Below, piece after piece: positions 19,683-28,130 of a stretch of DNA of 64,000 nt; within the stretch, counting starts at the first letter, position 1; each line of letters starts with the position of its first letter. Both the position numbers and the translations under genes were made by a program. The stretch is from Kitasatospora mediocidica KCTC 9733 (lineage in GTDB: Bacteria; Actinomycetota; Actinomycetes; Streptomycetales; Streptomycetaceae). The stretch covers positions 1,426,001-1,490,000 of the forward strand of contig NZ_JQLN01000007.1 in assembly GCF_000744225.1 (NCBI RefSeq), written 5' to 3'. A model generated the notes under the pieces. The model was given only the letters and a program-made list of their open reading frames with translations. It did not search any database and was not told the origin of the DNA.

Positions 19683-19889
19683 AGTGCTCTCTTCAGTACG
19701 ACGACGCGGTCATGGACCAGGGCGGGGCGCAGACAGGGCCCGCGCCGAGAGGTGGGCGGCGCGACCGTAACCGCGCGCCCGAATACCTCAGGTTACCGGC
19801 CCGGTGGGTGGCGGATTCAAATCGATAAGCCAAAGACGGTCGAAGCTCAGCCGAAGCCCGGTCAAAGCCGGGCCAAAGCCCAAGGGAGT

Positions 19890-19926
19890 TGACAATCATT
19901 TCCAAGTAAGATGAGAATGATTGTCA
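19890..19926 (+). promoter_or_regulatory. Two Zur boxes over the zinc-operon promoter and start
   Basis: TGACAATCATTTCCA (19890-19904) and TGAGAATGATTGTCA (19912-19926) are 15-bp near-palindromes, 22 bp apart centre to centre. The second differs at two positions from TGAAAATGATTTTCA, the Zur box known in Streptomyces coelicolor. TTGACA at 19889-19894 can serve as -35 and GAGAAT (19913-19918) as -10. Zur with zinc bound should repress the operon, whose last gene encodes a Zur homologue. Confidence 0.85.
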
Positions 19927-20882
19927 TGATGCTCTACCGTCGCCGCCTCCCGATAGCCCTCGCCACCGCCACCGCGGGCAGCGCCCTGCTGCTCTCTGCC
20001 TGTGGCGGCAGCAGCAGCGCCGAGGCCGGCGACGGCAGGCTGAACGTGGTGGCGTCCTTCTACCCCCTCCGGTACCTGGCCGAGCAGATCGGCGGGGACC
20101 ACCTCAAGGTGACCGACCTCACCGCGGCCGGCGTCGAGCCGCACGACCTGGAACTGACCGCCCGCCAGGTCGGCGCGGTGCAGGACGCCGACGCCGTCCT
20201 CTATCTCAAGGGCCTGCAACCCACCGTCGACAAGGCCGTCGCCCAGTCCCGCTCGCGGCACGTGGTGGACGCCACCGTCGCCGCCCCGCTGGTCGACCAC
20301 CACCTGGACGAAGGCGCCGAGGGCGACCACGACCACGACGGCCACAGCCACCCCGACGCCGCCGGCGACCCGCACCTCTGGCTCGACCCGACCCGGTACG
20401 CCGCGGTCGCGGCCGGCGTCGGCGCCGAACTCGCCGCCGCCGACCCGGCGCACGCCGCCGACTACCGGCAGAACGCCGACGCCCTGGTCGAGAAGCTCGG
20501 CGGCCTGGACCGCGAGTTCCACAACGGTCTGACCAGCTGCGGCGGTAAGGCCTTCGTCACCAGCCACGCCGCGTTCGGCTACCTCGCCGACCGCTACGGC
20601 CTGGAGCAGATCGCCATCAACGGCGTCGACCCGGAGTCCGAGCCCACCCCGGCCCGCCTCGGTGAGATCCAGCAGGCGGCGAAGGCGCACGGCGTCAGCA
20701 CGGTCTTCTTCGAGACGCTGGCCAGCCCCAAGCTGGCCACCACGGTCGCCAAGGACCTGAACCTGAAGACCGCCGTGCTGGACCCGATCGAGGGCGTCCG
20801 CGAGCCCGCCGCCAACGACTACTTCTCGATCATGCGGCAGAACCTGACCGCCCTGCAGACCGCACTCGGCTGCTCGAAGTGA
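19926..20882 (+). CDS. znuA: Zinc ABC transporter, substrate-binding lipoprotein
   Basis: A 318-residue protein if the ATG at 19926 is used; ATGs at 19911, 19917 and 19929 are in the same frame. I prefer 19926 because it sits where transcription should begin and gives a normal lipoprotein signal (MMLYRRR... lipobox LLSAC). The cluster A-I fold is clear: NVVASFYPLRYLAEQIGGD, GVEPHDLELTARQV (metal His), a His/Asp-rich loop DHHLDEGAEGDHDHDGHSH near residue 125 typical of Zn-specific members, DPHLWLDP, SHAAFGYLADRYGL and FFETLASPKLA. It captures Zn2+ outside the cell for ZnuBC. Confidence 0.95.
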   Translation: MMLYRRRLPIALATATAGSALLLSACGGSSSAEAGDGRLNVVASFYPLRYLAEQIGGDHLKVTDLTAAGVEPHDLELTARQVGAVQDADAVLYLKGLQPTVDKAVAQSRSRHVVDATVAAPLVDHHLDEGAEGDHDHDGHSHPDAAGDPHLWLDPTRYAAVAAGVGAELAAADPAHAADYRQNADALVEKLGGLDREFHNGLTSCGGKAFVTSHAAFGYLADRYGLEQIAINGVDPESEPTPARLGEIQQAAKAHGVSTVFFETLASPKLATTVAKDLNLKTAVLDPIEGVREPAANDYFSIMRQNLTALQTALGCSK

Positions 20883-20893
20883 GGGAGCTCCCG

Positions 20894-21673
20894 GTGACAC
20901 CCGTGACACCCGTGCCCCACACCACCGCACCGGCTCTCCGGCTGCGCGGCGCCGTCGCCGCGCTCGGCGGCCGTCCGGTCCTGCACGGGGTGGACCTGAC
21001 GGTCGCCCCCGGCGAGGTGGTCGCGCTGCTCGGCGCCAACGGCTCCGGCAAGTCGACCACCGTCAAGACCGTGGTCGGCGCGGTGCCGCTGCTCGGCGGC
21101 GAGCTGGACCTCTTCGGCACCCCGCGGGCCGCCTTCCGGGCCTGGCACCGGATCGGCTACGTCCCGCAGCGCACCACCGCCGCGAGCGGCGTGCCGGCCA
21201 CCGTGCGCGAGGTGGTCTCCACCGGACGGCTGCCGCTGCACCGGCTGCTGCCCTTCCGCCGCCGGGACGCCGCGGCCGTCGACCGGGCGCTGAACGCCGT
21301 CGGCCTGCTCGACCGGGCCGGCGACGGGGTCGCCGACCTCTCCGGCGGGCAGCAGCAGCGGGTGCTGATCGCCCGGGCACTGGTCGCCGCGCCCGACCTG
21401 CTGATCATGGACGAGCCGATCGCCGGGGTCGACCTGGCCAGCCAGCAGGTGCTGGCCGACATCCTGCGCCGCGAGGTCGCGCGCGGCTCGGCCGTCCTGC
21501 TGGTGCTGCACGAGCTCGGCCCCCTCGCGCCGCTGATCGACCGCGCCGTACTGCTCCGGGACGGCCGGGTCGTCCGCGACACGCCCGTCCCGGAGCAGTA
21601 CGGCGCGCTCCCCCGCCAGGACAGCCGCGCCGCGCGAGGCCGCCTCACCACGACCCCGGGACGGCCGCTGTGA
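20894..21673 (+). CDS. znuC: Zinc ABC transporter, ATP-binding protein
   Basis: I favour the GTG at 20894 (259 residues) because GAGGGA lies 7 bases upstream; a GTG at 20879 overlapping the znuA stop is the alternative. Walker A is GANGSGKST, the Q-loop lies in YVPQRTT, the signature is LSGGQQQR, Walker B is LLIMDEP and the switch His is in VLHELG. The C-terminal ~40 residues lie beyond the usual nucleotide-binding domain. It powers Zn2+ uptake with ZnuA and ZnuB; the order and overlaps show one operon. Confidence 0.94.
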   Translation: MTPVTPVPHTTAPALRLRGAVAALGGRPVLHGVDLTVAPGEVVALLGANGSGKSTTVKTVVGAVPLLGGELDLFGTPRAAFRAWHRIGYVPQRTTAASGVPATVREVVSTGRLPLHRLLPFRRRDAAAVDRALNAVGLLDRAGDGVADLSGGQQQRVLIARALVAAPDLLIMDEPIAGVDLASQQVLADILRREVARGSAVLLVLHELGPLAPLIDRAVLLRDGRVVRDTPVPEQYGALPRQDSRAARGRLTTTPGRPL

Positions 21674-22590
21674 CCGAGATGCTCTCCTACGACTTCATGC
21701 GGCGCGCCCTGCTGGCCGCCCTCCTGGTCGGCGTCACCGCACCCGCCGTCGGCATCTACCTGGTGCAGCGCCGCCAGGCACTGATGGGCGACGGCATCGG
21801 CCACGTGGCGCTGACCGGCGTCGGCCTCGGCCTGGTCTTCCAGACCAGCCCGGTCTGGATGGCCGTGCTGGTCTGTGTGCTGGCCGCGGTGGTCATGGAG
21901 CTGGTGCGGGCCCGCGGCAACCAGCGCGGGGACATCGCGCTGGCGATGCTGTTCTACGGCGGGATGGCCTGCGGCCGGCTGCTGATCAGCAAGGCCCCCG
22001 CCGCCACCGGGACCAGCGGCAGCCTGGACAGCTACCTCTGGGGCTCGATCCTCGCGGTGGACTCCACCGACCTGCTGACCATCGGCGCGCTGGGCGCGCT
22101 GGTCGTCGCGGTCACCCTCGGGCTGCGCCGCCAGCTCTTCGCGGTCTGCCAGGACGAGGAGTTCGCCAAGGTCAGCGGCGTGCCGGTGCGTCTGCTCAAC
22201 CTGCTGCTGGCCGTGACGGCCGCGGTGACGGTGACGGTCGCCATGCGGGTCGTCGGCCTGCTGCTGGTCAGCGCCCTGATGGTGGTCCCGGTCGCGGCGG
22301 CGCAGCTGCTGACCCGCTCGTTCGCGGCCACCCAGGCGCTGGCGATCGCGATCGGCGTGGCGGTCTCGCTGGGCGGGGTGGCCACCTCGTACCGGACCGA
22401 CGTGCCGCCGGGTTCGGCCATCGTGCTGCTGGCCATCGCGCTCTTCGCGCTGTTCAGCCTGCTGGCCGCCCCGCTGGCACGACGCCGGCACCGGAGCTCC
22501 GTGCCACCGCAGGCCGGAGCGCCGCGGGAGGAGCCGGTCACAGTCGCGGTCCGGGAGGACCCTGTCGGGAGTGCGAGGCTGGCACAATGA
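21670..22590 (+). CDS. znuB: Zinc ABC transporter, permease
   Basis: A 306-residue membrane protein with a GTG start that overlaps the znuC stop by 4 bases. It has 7-9 hydrophobic segments in the ABC-3/ZnuB pattern, with GIYLVQRRQALMGDGIGHVALTG near residue 30 and the coupling region SKVSGVPVRLLN-like stretch (FAKVSGVPVRLLN) near 170. It forms the Zn2+ channel across the membrane. The tail is basic and cytosolic. Confidence 0.94.
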   Translation: MTEMLSYDFMRRALLAALLVGVTAPAVGIYLVQRRQALMGDGIGHVALTGVGLGLVFQTSPVWMAVLVCVLAAVVMELVRARGNQRGDIALAMLFYGGMACGRLLISKAPAATGTSGSLDSYLWGSILAVDSTDLLTIGALGALVVAVTLGLRRQLFAVCQDEEFAKVSGVPVRLLNLLLAVTAAVTVTVAMRVVGLLLVSALMVVPVAAAQLLTRSFAATQALAIAIGVAVSLGGVATSYRTDVPPGSAIVLLAIALFALFSLLAAPLARRRHRSSVPPQAGAPREEPVTVAVREDPVGSARLAQ

Positions 22591-22625
22591 GCTGTGACTC
22601 GCCCCGACCCCCAGGAGGAGCCCCG

Positions 22626-23078
22626 GTGACCACCGCAGGCCCGTCGCCACGCGCCCGATCCACCCGGCAGCGCGCCGCCGTCTCCGCCGCGCTGGACGAG
22701 ATCGAGGACTTCCGCAGCGCGCAGGAACTGCACGACATGCTCAAGCACCGGGGTGATTCGGTCGGCCTGACCACCGTCTACCGGACGCTGCAGTCGCTGG
22801 CCGACGCCGGCGAGGTGGACGTGCTGCGCACCTCGGACGGCGAAGCGGTCTACCGGCGGTGCAGCAGCGGGCACCACCACCACCTGGTCTGCCGGCACTG
22901 CGGCAGCACGGTGGAGGTGGAGGGCCCGGCGGTCGAGCGGTGGGCGAACTCGATCGCGGCCGAGCACGGGTTCAGCGACATCGCGCACACCCTGGAGATC
23001 TTCGGCACCTGCGGCGACTGCGCCGCCAAGCAGCAGGCCGAGCGCGAGGCCCGCCAGCAGGCCGCTCAGCACGGCTAG
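22626..23078 (+). CDS. zur: Zinc uptake regulator Zur (Fur family)
   Basis: A 150-residue protein from the GTG at 22626, with AGGAGG 9 bases upstream. The winged helix (TRQRAAVSAALDEIEDFRSAQELHDML... GLTTVYRTLQSLADAGEVD) fills residues 10-70. The metal sites include HHHHLVCRHCG (regulatory His and first structural CxxC) and FGTCGDC (second CxxC). With zinc bound it represses zinc uptake genes. Its location as the last gene of the operon with Zur boxes in front means it is very likely autoregulated. Confidence 0.95.
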   Translation: MTTAGPSPRARSTRQRAAVSAALDEIEDFRSAQELHDMLKHRGDSVGLTTVYRTLQSLADAGEVDVLRTSDGEAVYRRCSSGHHHHLVCRHCGSTVEVEGPAVERWANSIAAEHGFSDIAHTLEIFGTCGDCAAKQQAEREARQQAAQHG

Positions 23079-23085
23079 CTGGCTT

Positions 23086-23706
23086 TCAGGACCACTCGCG
23101 CCACTGCCAGGTGGCGGCCGGGAAGGCCGCCACCAGGGCGGCCAACCGCTCGGCCAGCACGATCAGCTCCTCGTAGCCGCGCCGCCCGTCCGTCCAGCCG
23201 ATCAGCCGCGCCCGGTCGATCCGCCAGCCGATCTCCGCCTGCGCGGTCAGCTGCTTGACCTCGTCGGTGATCAGCATCTCGCCGAACTCGTAGTCCGCGC
23301 AGACCCGTTCGACCTGGGCCCCCGGGCCGCCGCCGGGCAGCGGGTGCTGCTCCCAGATGCCGGGCGGGATCGGCCAGGCGCTGTCGGCGCGCCACTTGGC
23401 CGCCAGTCGGCGGTAGGTGACGGCGGTGGCCGGGAGCGCCCGCGGCAGGTCCAGCGCGGCGATCGAGAAGTCGTGCAGCGCGCCGCCGCGGCTCGGCGGC
23501 CGGGTGCGCACCAGCACGTGCCCGAGCGTGACGGGGTAGCCGGCCACCGTGCCGCGCAGCACGTCGCGGAGCGCGCCGTTGCCGGCCTCGATGCTGAACG
23601 GGTAGCCCCGCTTGTCGAACTCGGCGTAGTCGGCCGTCGAGTGCTTCTCGTACACCCAGTCCGGGTCCTCCCGGAACCGGCGGATGCTCCTGCGGACCTC
23701 GAACAC
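23086..23706 (-). CDS. Protein of unknown function beside a WXG100 locus
   Basis: A 206-residue soluble protein. The GTG at 23706 (VFEVRRSIRRF) has an excellent GGAGGAGGG upstream. It contains a GTVAGYPVTLGHVLVRTR...LHDFSIAALDLPRALPATAV stretch that recalls the soluble domain found at the C-terminus of some streptomycete membrane proteins (DUF3137-like), and ends in an aromatic ATWQWREWS tail. No catalytic motif is recognised. It lies about 60 bases downstream of the WXG effector-like gene on the same strand, so it could be an immunity, chaperone or accessory protein. That is inference from position only. Confidence 0.6.
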   Translation of the reverse strand: MFEVRRSIRRFREDPDWVYEKHSTADYAEFDKRGYPFSIEAGNGALRDVLRGTVAGYPVTLGHVLVRTRPPSRGGALHDFSIAALDLPRALPATAVTYRRLAAKWRADSAWPIPPGIWEQHPLPGGGPGAQVERVCADYEFGEMLITDEVKQLTAQAEIGWRIDRARLIGWTDGRRGYEELIVLAERLAALVAAFPAATWQWREWS

Positions 23707-23766
23707 TGCTGACCCTCCTCCCGGTCGCGGGGCCGGACCCACCGGCCCGACCCCGCCCCACCCTAA

Positions 23767-24960
23767 CTACGAGCCGTACGCGCCCTTGGGATCGACCAGC
23801 ACGGACCCGTCGTCGAAGTAGGTGTCCGGGTACGGTTCGCCGGTCAGGTCGTTCTCCGCCGTGCCGGCCGCGCCGTAGGCAGCGCCGTTGGTCGCGGCGT
23901 CGCCCGGGAGGTTGCTGTCGGGCGAACCCTCCGCGCGGTGGGTGCCGGTGCCCGGACCGTAGATCTTGTTCCCGCCGTGCACCGCGGCGCCGCCCGCCAG
24001 GCCGCCGGCACCCGAGGTCAGCACGTCCTGCCAGAGGTTGGTGCCGTTCTTCTTGCCCTGCGCGATGTCGACGCTGTCCGCCGCGGTCGTGCCGGCCGCG
24101 CTGGTGACGCCGTTGCTGAACATCCCGCCGACCAGCCCGTCGCCCTTCAGCAGGTCGCCGACGACGCTCGCGCCACCCCAACTCCCCGCGTGCGCACCCG
24201 ATCCCGCGAACTTCTCGCCCAACGCGTCGACCACCTTGGGGGCGAACTTCTCGCCCAGGCCGGAGAGCGAGGTGCCGACCCCGGCCGAGACCGCCGCGTC
24301 CTGGAAGTCCGCGCCCCAGGTGACCTTCTGGCCCGCCATGGCCTGGCCGAGCACGTTGCCGGCGTAGTTGCCGCCCAGGTTGCCGGCGAACTTGACGCCG
24401 AACGCCAGCAGCTTGTTGTCCTCCATCGCCGTCTTGACGGTCTCCAGGACCTTCTCGATCGCCGCCAGGATCTTCGCCAGCCGCGCGACCGCCGCACTCG
24501 CCTCGCCCGCCTCCACGGCGGCCGCCGAGGCCGCCGCCGCGTCCGAGAATCCGGCGGTGACGATGGAGAGGCCGATGCCGATCGCGGCGGTCGCGGCGAT
24601 CTGCTCGACGATCTCCTCGATCTGCTTGTTGACCGCCGCGATGGAGTCGGCGGCGTGGTCCAGCTGCTTGGCGACCTCCTCGAAGTGCGGCAGCGCACCG
24701 TCGATCTGGCCGCGGGTGGTGTTCCAGTGGGTGTGGAAGGCGGTCGCGGCCTGGCCCGTCCAGGAGGCGCCGAGACCGGACACCTGGTGGTCCAGCTGGT
24801 CCCGGGCGGACTTGAGGTCGGTGGCCATGCCGCGCCAGGCGGTCGCGCAGGCCCGCAGGACCCCGGGGTCCCCGCCGGGGCTGAAGATGTCGAAGCTCGA
24901 CGTGATCTTGGGCGGTGGCGGCGTGGCCGGGGTGCTCTGGGGGTCAGGGGACTGGGCCAT
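23767..24960 (-). CDS. Large WXG100/LXG-like putative type VII secretion substrate
   Basis: A 397-residue protein from the ATG at 24960. After a Pro-rich start, residues ~40-110 form a helical WXG100 module (LGASWTGQAATAFHTHW, then a second long helix). Residues ~115-185 are an amphipathic helical, Ala-rich segment. The C-terminal ~200 residues are Gly/Ala-rich repeats of the 'filament' type common in actinobacterial ESX and polymorphic-toxin proteins. The last 60 residues (GEPYPDTYFDDGSVLVDP) show no toxin motif I know. It is in an operon-like run with a small helical partner. Secretion is inferred from family; no secretion ATPase (EccC) is in the window. Confidence 0.75.
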   Translation of the reverse strand: MAQSPDPQSTPATPPPPKITSSFDIFSPGGDPGVLRACATAWRGMATDLKSARDQLDHQVSGLGASWTGQAATAFHTHWNTTRGQIDGALPHFEEVAKQLDHAADSIAAVNKQIEEIVEQIAATAAIGIGLSIVTAGFSDAAAASAAAVEAGEASAAVARLAKILAAIEKVLETVKTAMEDNKLLAFGVKFAGNLGGNYAGNVLGQAMAGQKVTWGADFQDAAVSAGVGTSLSGLGEKFAPKVVDALGEKFAGSGAHAGSWGGASVVGDLLKGDGLVGGMFSNGVTSAAGTTAADSVDIAQGKKNGTNLWQDVLTSGAGGLAGGAAVHGGNKIYGPGTGTHRAEGSPDSNLPGDAATNGAAYGAAGTAENDLTGEPYPDTYFDDGSVLVDPKGAYGS

Positions 24961-24962
24961 CG

Positions 24963-25277
24963 TCAGGCCCCCTTGAGCTGGGCCGCGTGGGCCTGGTCGG
25001 TCTTCTGGTAGGCGGTCACCGTCTGCGCCAGCGCGTCGGAGTACCCCTGGAGCTGGGTGCTCAGCTGCTGCAGACTGGTCACGGTGGCCTGCGTCATCGC
25101 GACGTACTTCTGCAGCGCGGCGGTGGATTCGGCCAGGACACCGAAGGCGTCGTTGACGTTCTCGGCGCTGGTGCCGAACGTCTTGATCTTCGGGTCGAGG
25201 CCCGTGGACGTGCTGTGGAAGTCCGCGCCGAGCGCGGTGACCTTGCCCGGGTCTATGAAGAAGTGATCGTCCGCCAT
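24963..25277 (-). CDS. Small ESX/WXG100-like helical partner protein
   Basis: A 104-residue, all-helical protein (MADDHFFIDPGKVTALGADFHSTS...). Size, Gln/Ser/Thr/Ala-rich helices and its place two bases upstream of a WXG-domain gene indicate an ESAT-6/CFP-10-like or WXG100-type partner, although the W-x-G turn itself is absent (VNDAFGVLAES is at the turn position). Members pair with a second WXG protein and leave through the type VII system. The name is inferred from size, pattern and context. Confidence 0.7.
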   Translation of the reverse strand: MADDHFFIDPGKVTALGADFHSTSTGLDPKIKTFGTSAENVNDAFGVLAESTAALQKYVAMTQATVTSLQQLSTQLQGYSDALAQTVTAYQKTDQAHAAQLKGA

Positions 25278-25358
25278 CTGCCAACTCCCCGTGTTTGAAG
25301 CACTGTCGAAAAACTGACGGCACTGTACAACGGGTCTCCCGGCGCGCTGCGGGCAGGA

Positions 25359-25403
25359 CACGACGACGGCGGCGCGGGCCGGGCCCACGCCGCCGTCGTC
25401 GTG
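25359..25403 (-). terminator. Terminator after uppS
   Basis: A perfect 16-bp stem (25359-25374 with 25388-25403) lies directly beyond the uppS stop, with a 13-base loop that is itself G/C-palindromic. Confidence 0.8.
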
Positions 25404-25405
25404 AC

Positions 25406-26242
25406 TCAGCGCTGCGGCGGCACCTCGGCGGTGGCGGCCTCGTTCGGCAGCGCGCCGCCGAAGCGGCGGTCGCGCATCGCGTACTGCTCGCAGGCGCTCC
25501 ACAGGTCGCGCCGGTCGAAGTCCGGCCAGAGCACGTCCTGGAACACGAACTCGGCGTACGCCGACTGCCAGAGCAGGAAGTTGGACGTCCGCTGCTCGCC
25601 GCTGGGGCGCAGGAAGAGGTCCACGTCCGGCATGTCGGGGTGGTACATGTAGCGGGCGAAGGTCTTCTCGTTGACCTTCTTCGGGTCGAGCACACCGGCC
25701 GCCACGTCGGCCGCCATCGCCGCCGCCGCGTCGGCGACCTCGGCCCGGCCGCCGTAGTTGACGCACATGTAGAGCGTCACGGCGTCGTTGTCCTTGGTCT
25801 GCTCCTCGGCCACCTGGAGCTCCTGGACCACGCTCTTCCAGAGCTTGGGCATCCGGCCGGCCCAGCGGATCCGCACGCCCATCGCGCCGAGCTCGTCGCG
25901 GCGGCGGCGGATGACGTCCCGGTTGAAGTTCATCAGGAACTTCACCTCCTCGGGCGACCGCTTCCAGTTCTCGGTGGAGAACGCGTAGAGCGAGATGTTC
26001 TTGACGCCCAGCTCGATCGCACCCTTGAGCACGTCGAGCACGACGCTCTCACCGACCTTGTGGCCCTCGGTGCGCGGCAGGCCGCGCTCCTTGGCCCAGC
26101 GGCCGTTGCCGTCCATCACGATGGCCACGTGGCCGGGAACGAGTTCCCCCGGGATCTTCGGCGGCTGGGCGCCGCTCGGGTGCGGGGTCGGGGGCAGGTA
26201 TTCCCGCTGCTTGCTGCCGCCGAAGAGCCGTCGCGCTGCCAT
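25406..26242 (-). CDS. uppS: Isoprenyl transferase (cis-prenyl diphosphate synthase)
   Basis: A 278-residue protein. I chose the ATG at 26242 because GGAGAAG is correctly spaced before it; a GTG at 26248 overlapping the recO stop is less likely. Motifs of the cis-prenyltransferase family are complete: HVAIVMDGNGRWAKERGLPRTEGHKVG (catalytic Asp of MDGNGRW, residue ~38), YAFSTENWKRS, and RPSGEQRTSNFLLWQSAYAEFVF near the C-terminus. It makes the polyprenyl diphosphate carrier for peptidoglycan and wall polymers at the membrane. It is coupled to recO. Confidence 0.95.
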   Translation of the reverse strand: MAARRLFGGSKQREYLPPTPHPSGAQPPKIPGELVPGHVAIVMDGNGRWAKERGLPRTEGHKVGESVVLDVLKGAIELGVKNISLYAFSTENWKRSPEEVKFLMNFNRDVIRRRRDELGAMGVRIRWAGRMPKLWKSVVQELQVAEEQTKDNDAVTLYMCVNYGGRAEVADAAAAMAADVAAGVLDPKKVNEKTFARYMYHPDMPDVDLFLRPSGEQRTSNFLLWQSAYAEFVFQDVLWPDFDRRDLWSACEQYAMRDRRFGGALPNEAATAEVPPQR

Positions 26243-26244
26243 GC

Positions 26245-26991
26245 TCACTTCTCCACGTATCTCATCGAGCGGATGCCCCGCTCAAGGTGCCACTGCAGGT
26301 AGGCGGCGACCAGGCCGCTGCCCTCCCGCCAGTACCTCGGTTCACAGGTGTCGGCCGTCTGCCAGTCTCCCGACAGCAGCGCACCGAGCAGGACCAGTGT
26401 CTCAGGGGAGGGTACGGCACAGCCAGGCACACGGCAGTCCCCGCAGAGCACCCCGCCGGCCTGGAGCGAGAAGAAGCGATTGGGACCGTCGAGACCGCAC
26501 TTGGCACAGTCGGTGAAGCTGGCGCCGTAGCCGTTGACGGCCAGCGAGCGCAGCAGGAAGGCGTCCAGCACCAGGTGCGACTGGTGGGTTCCGGCGGCGA
26601 GGGTGCGCAGCCCGCCCACCAGCAGGAGGTACTGCTGGACGGCGGGTTCGCCCTCGTTCTCGGCGAAGCGCTCCGCCGTCTCCAGCATCGCGGTGCCGGC
26701 GGTGTAGCGGCCGTAGTCGGTGACGATGCTCCCGCCGTACGGCGCGATGGTCTCCACCTGGGTGCAGAGCGGCAGCGAGCGGCTCACCAGCTCGCTGCCG
26801 CGGCTGAAGAACTGCACGTCCACATGGGAGAACGGCTCCAGCCGGGCGCCGAACTTCGACTTGGTCTTGCGCACCCCGCGGGCCACCGCCCGGACCTTGC
26901 CGTGCTGGCGGGTGAGCAGGGTGATGATCCGGTCGGCCTCACCGAGCTTCTGGGCCCGGAGCACGACGCCGTCGTCGCGGACCAGCGTCAT
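26245..26991 (-). CDS. recO: DNA repair protein RecO
   Basis: A 248-residue protein. The N-terminal OB fold (VVLRAQKLGEADRIITLLTRQHGKVRAVARGVRKTKSKFGARLEPF) is followed by a helical domain and a zinc finger: CAKCG near residue 160 and CGDCRVPGC near 180. RecO loads RecA onto SSB-coated DNA in the RecFOR pathway. The gene ends against uppS, a pairing typical of streptomycetes. Confidence 0.95.
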   Translation of the reverse strand: MTLVRDDGVVLRAQKLGEADRIITLLTRQHGKVRAVARGVRKTKSKFGARLEPFSHVDVQFFSRGSELVSRSLPLCTQVETIAPYGGSIVTDYGRYTAGTAMLETAERFAENEGEPAVQQYLLLVGGLRTLAAGTHQSHLVLDAFLLRSLAVNGYGASFTDCAKCGLDGPNRFFSLQAGGVLCGDCRVPGCAVPSPETLVLLGALLSGDWQTADTCEPRYWREGSGLVAAYLQWHLERGIRSMRYVEK

Positions 26992-27091
26992 CGCCGGGCC
27001 TCGCGGCAGCGGGCGGAGCGGGCTCCGGGGGCGGACGGACGACGGGACAGGGTGGCCATCCCCCTATTCTCCCGCACGGGTCGGACAGTCC

Positions 27092-27757
27092 CTAGCGCGG
27101 TGTCCGGGTGGCGGCCTCCAGCAGCCGGCGGACGGCGTCCTCGCCCAGGCGCAGGCAGGTCCCGACGGCGGCCAGCACCTCGCGCTCCTGCGGGAGGTAG
27201 CGGCCGTCGGCCAGCGCGATCCAGGCGCCCTGCAGCAGCAGTCGCTCGCGGCCCTGCTGGGCCAGGTGCGGTGCCAACGGTTCGAGCGCCGCGTGCAGTT
27301 CGACGACCAGCCCGCTGCCGAGGCCGTGTACGTCCAGCGGTTCGCCGTCGCCGCTGCCGGAGAGCGCGGCGAGTGCGGCCAGCACCTGGGCCTCGCCGCA
27401 GTCCTCGAAGCCGGCCGCCTTGATCACCGCGCACGCCTCGCTCCGCGCGGCCGCGGTGCCGGTGCCGCCGGCCGCGAGAACGGCCAGGGCCACGGTGTAC
27501 TGCGCGTCGCGGAGCATGCCGGTGAGCCGGATGCTGGTGGGCTGCTCCAGGCTCTCCACGCCGTAGCGGCCGTGGCAGGAGGTGCACTGCACACTGCCGA
27601 GCACGGGCCCGAGCGGAAGCACCGGCGAGCCGAGCAACCGCAGCCACCGCCGGCCGTGCTGCCGGCGGTAGTTGCGGTCACCGCCACAGCCTGGACAGAA
27701 GAAGTCGCCGAGCACATCCGTCCGCCACCTCGGGCGAACACCCCACAACCGTGTCAC
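27092..27757 (-). CDS. Zinc-ribbon plus TerB-like domain protein
   Basis: A 221-residue protein from the GTG at 27757 (VTRLWGVRPRWRTD), preceded by GGGGAG. An N-terminal zinc ribbon (FFCPGCGGDRNYR... VQCTSCHGRYG, residues ~20-60) precedes a helical domain with ACAVIKAAGF and IALADGRYLPQEREVLAAVG near 190, the DG-x-x-x-x-E-x-x-x-L pattern of TerB/DjlA-like acid helices that bind metals. TerB proteins are linked with tellurite and stress resistance; here no other ter genes are nearby. Role unknown. Confidence 0.75.
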   Translation of the reverse strand: MTRLWGVRPRWRTDVLGDFFCPGCGGDRNYRRQHGRRWLRLLGSPVLPLGPVLGSVQCTSCHGRYGVESLEQPTSIRLTGMLRDAQYTVALAVLAAGGTGTAAARSEACAVIKAAGFEDCGEAQVLAALAALSGSGDGEPLDVHGLGSGLVVELHAALEPLAPHLAQQGRERLLLQGAWIALADGRYLPQEREVLAAVGTCLRLGEDAVRRLLEAATRTPR

Positions 27758-28064
27758 GGCGCCAACTCCCCAGACATGGCAGGCGGCCTGCACGTCGACG
27801 GGCAGGTCACGCGACCGGAGCAGGGGTCGTCCCACCGACCCGTTTCCGGTGCGTCGATGTTGCCACGGTTACCGACATGTGTCAGCACCTCCAACACCCG
27901 CCATCGGGGAAAAATGTGTCCCAGGCCACATCAGCCCCAGCAGGTCCACACGTTCGAGGGAACCGGCCCCCCTGTCGTTGACGCAGGCCCCATCCGCCCC
28001 TCGCATCCCGTCCGTCCCGGGGGAATCCGAGCCCGCGTCGAGCCGCGCTCCAGCGGGGTGGATA
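27758..28064. other. Intergenic stretch downstream of leuA
   Basis: About 300 bases between the TerB-like gene start and the leuA terminator. I see the presumed TerB-like promoter side and nothing else of note. Confidence 0.4.
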
Positions 28065-28112
28065 CGCCGGTGGCCCGGCCACCGTCCGAGGACGACGGCC
28101 GGGCCACCGGCG
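28065..28112 (-). terminator. Terminator after leuA
   Basis: A perfect 16-bp G/C stem (28065-28080 with 28097-28112) with a 16-base loop lies 18 bases beyond the leuA stop. Confidence 0.8.
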
Positions 28113-28130
28113 GGGCGTGGCGTCGGCGGG

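Noticed and set aside
24961..25695. Apparent fusion of the WXG protein frame through to uppS
   Set aside because: The frame crosses the small partner gene and uppS out of phase; the protein starts at the ATG at 24960.
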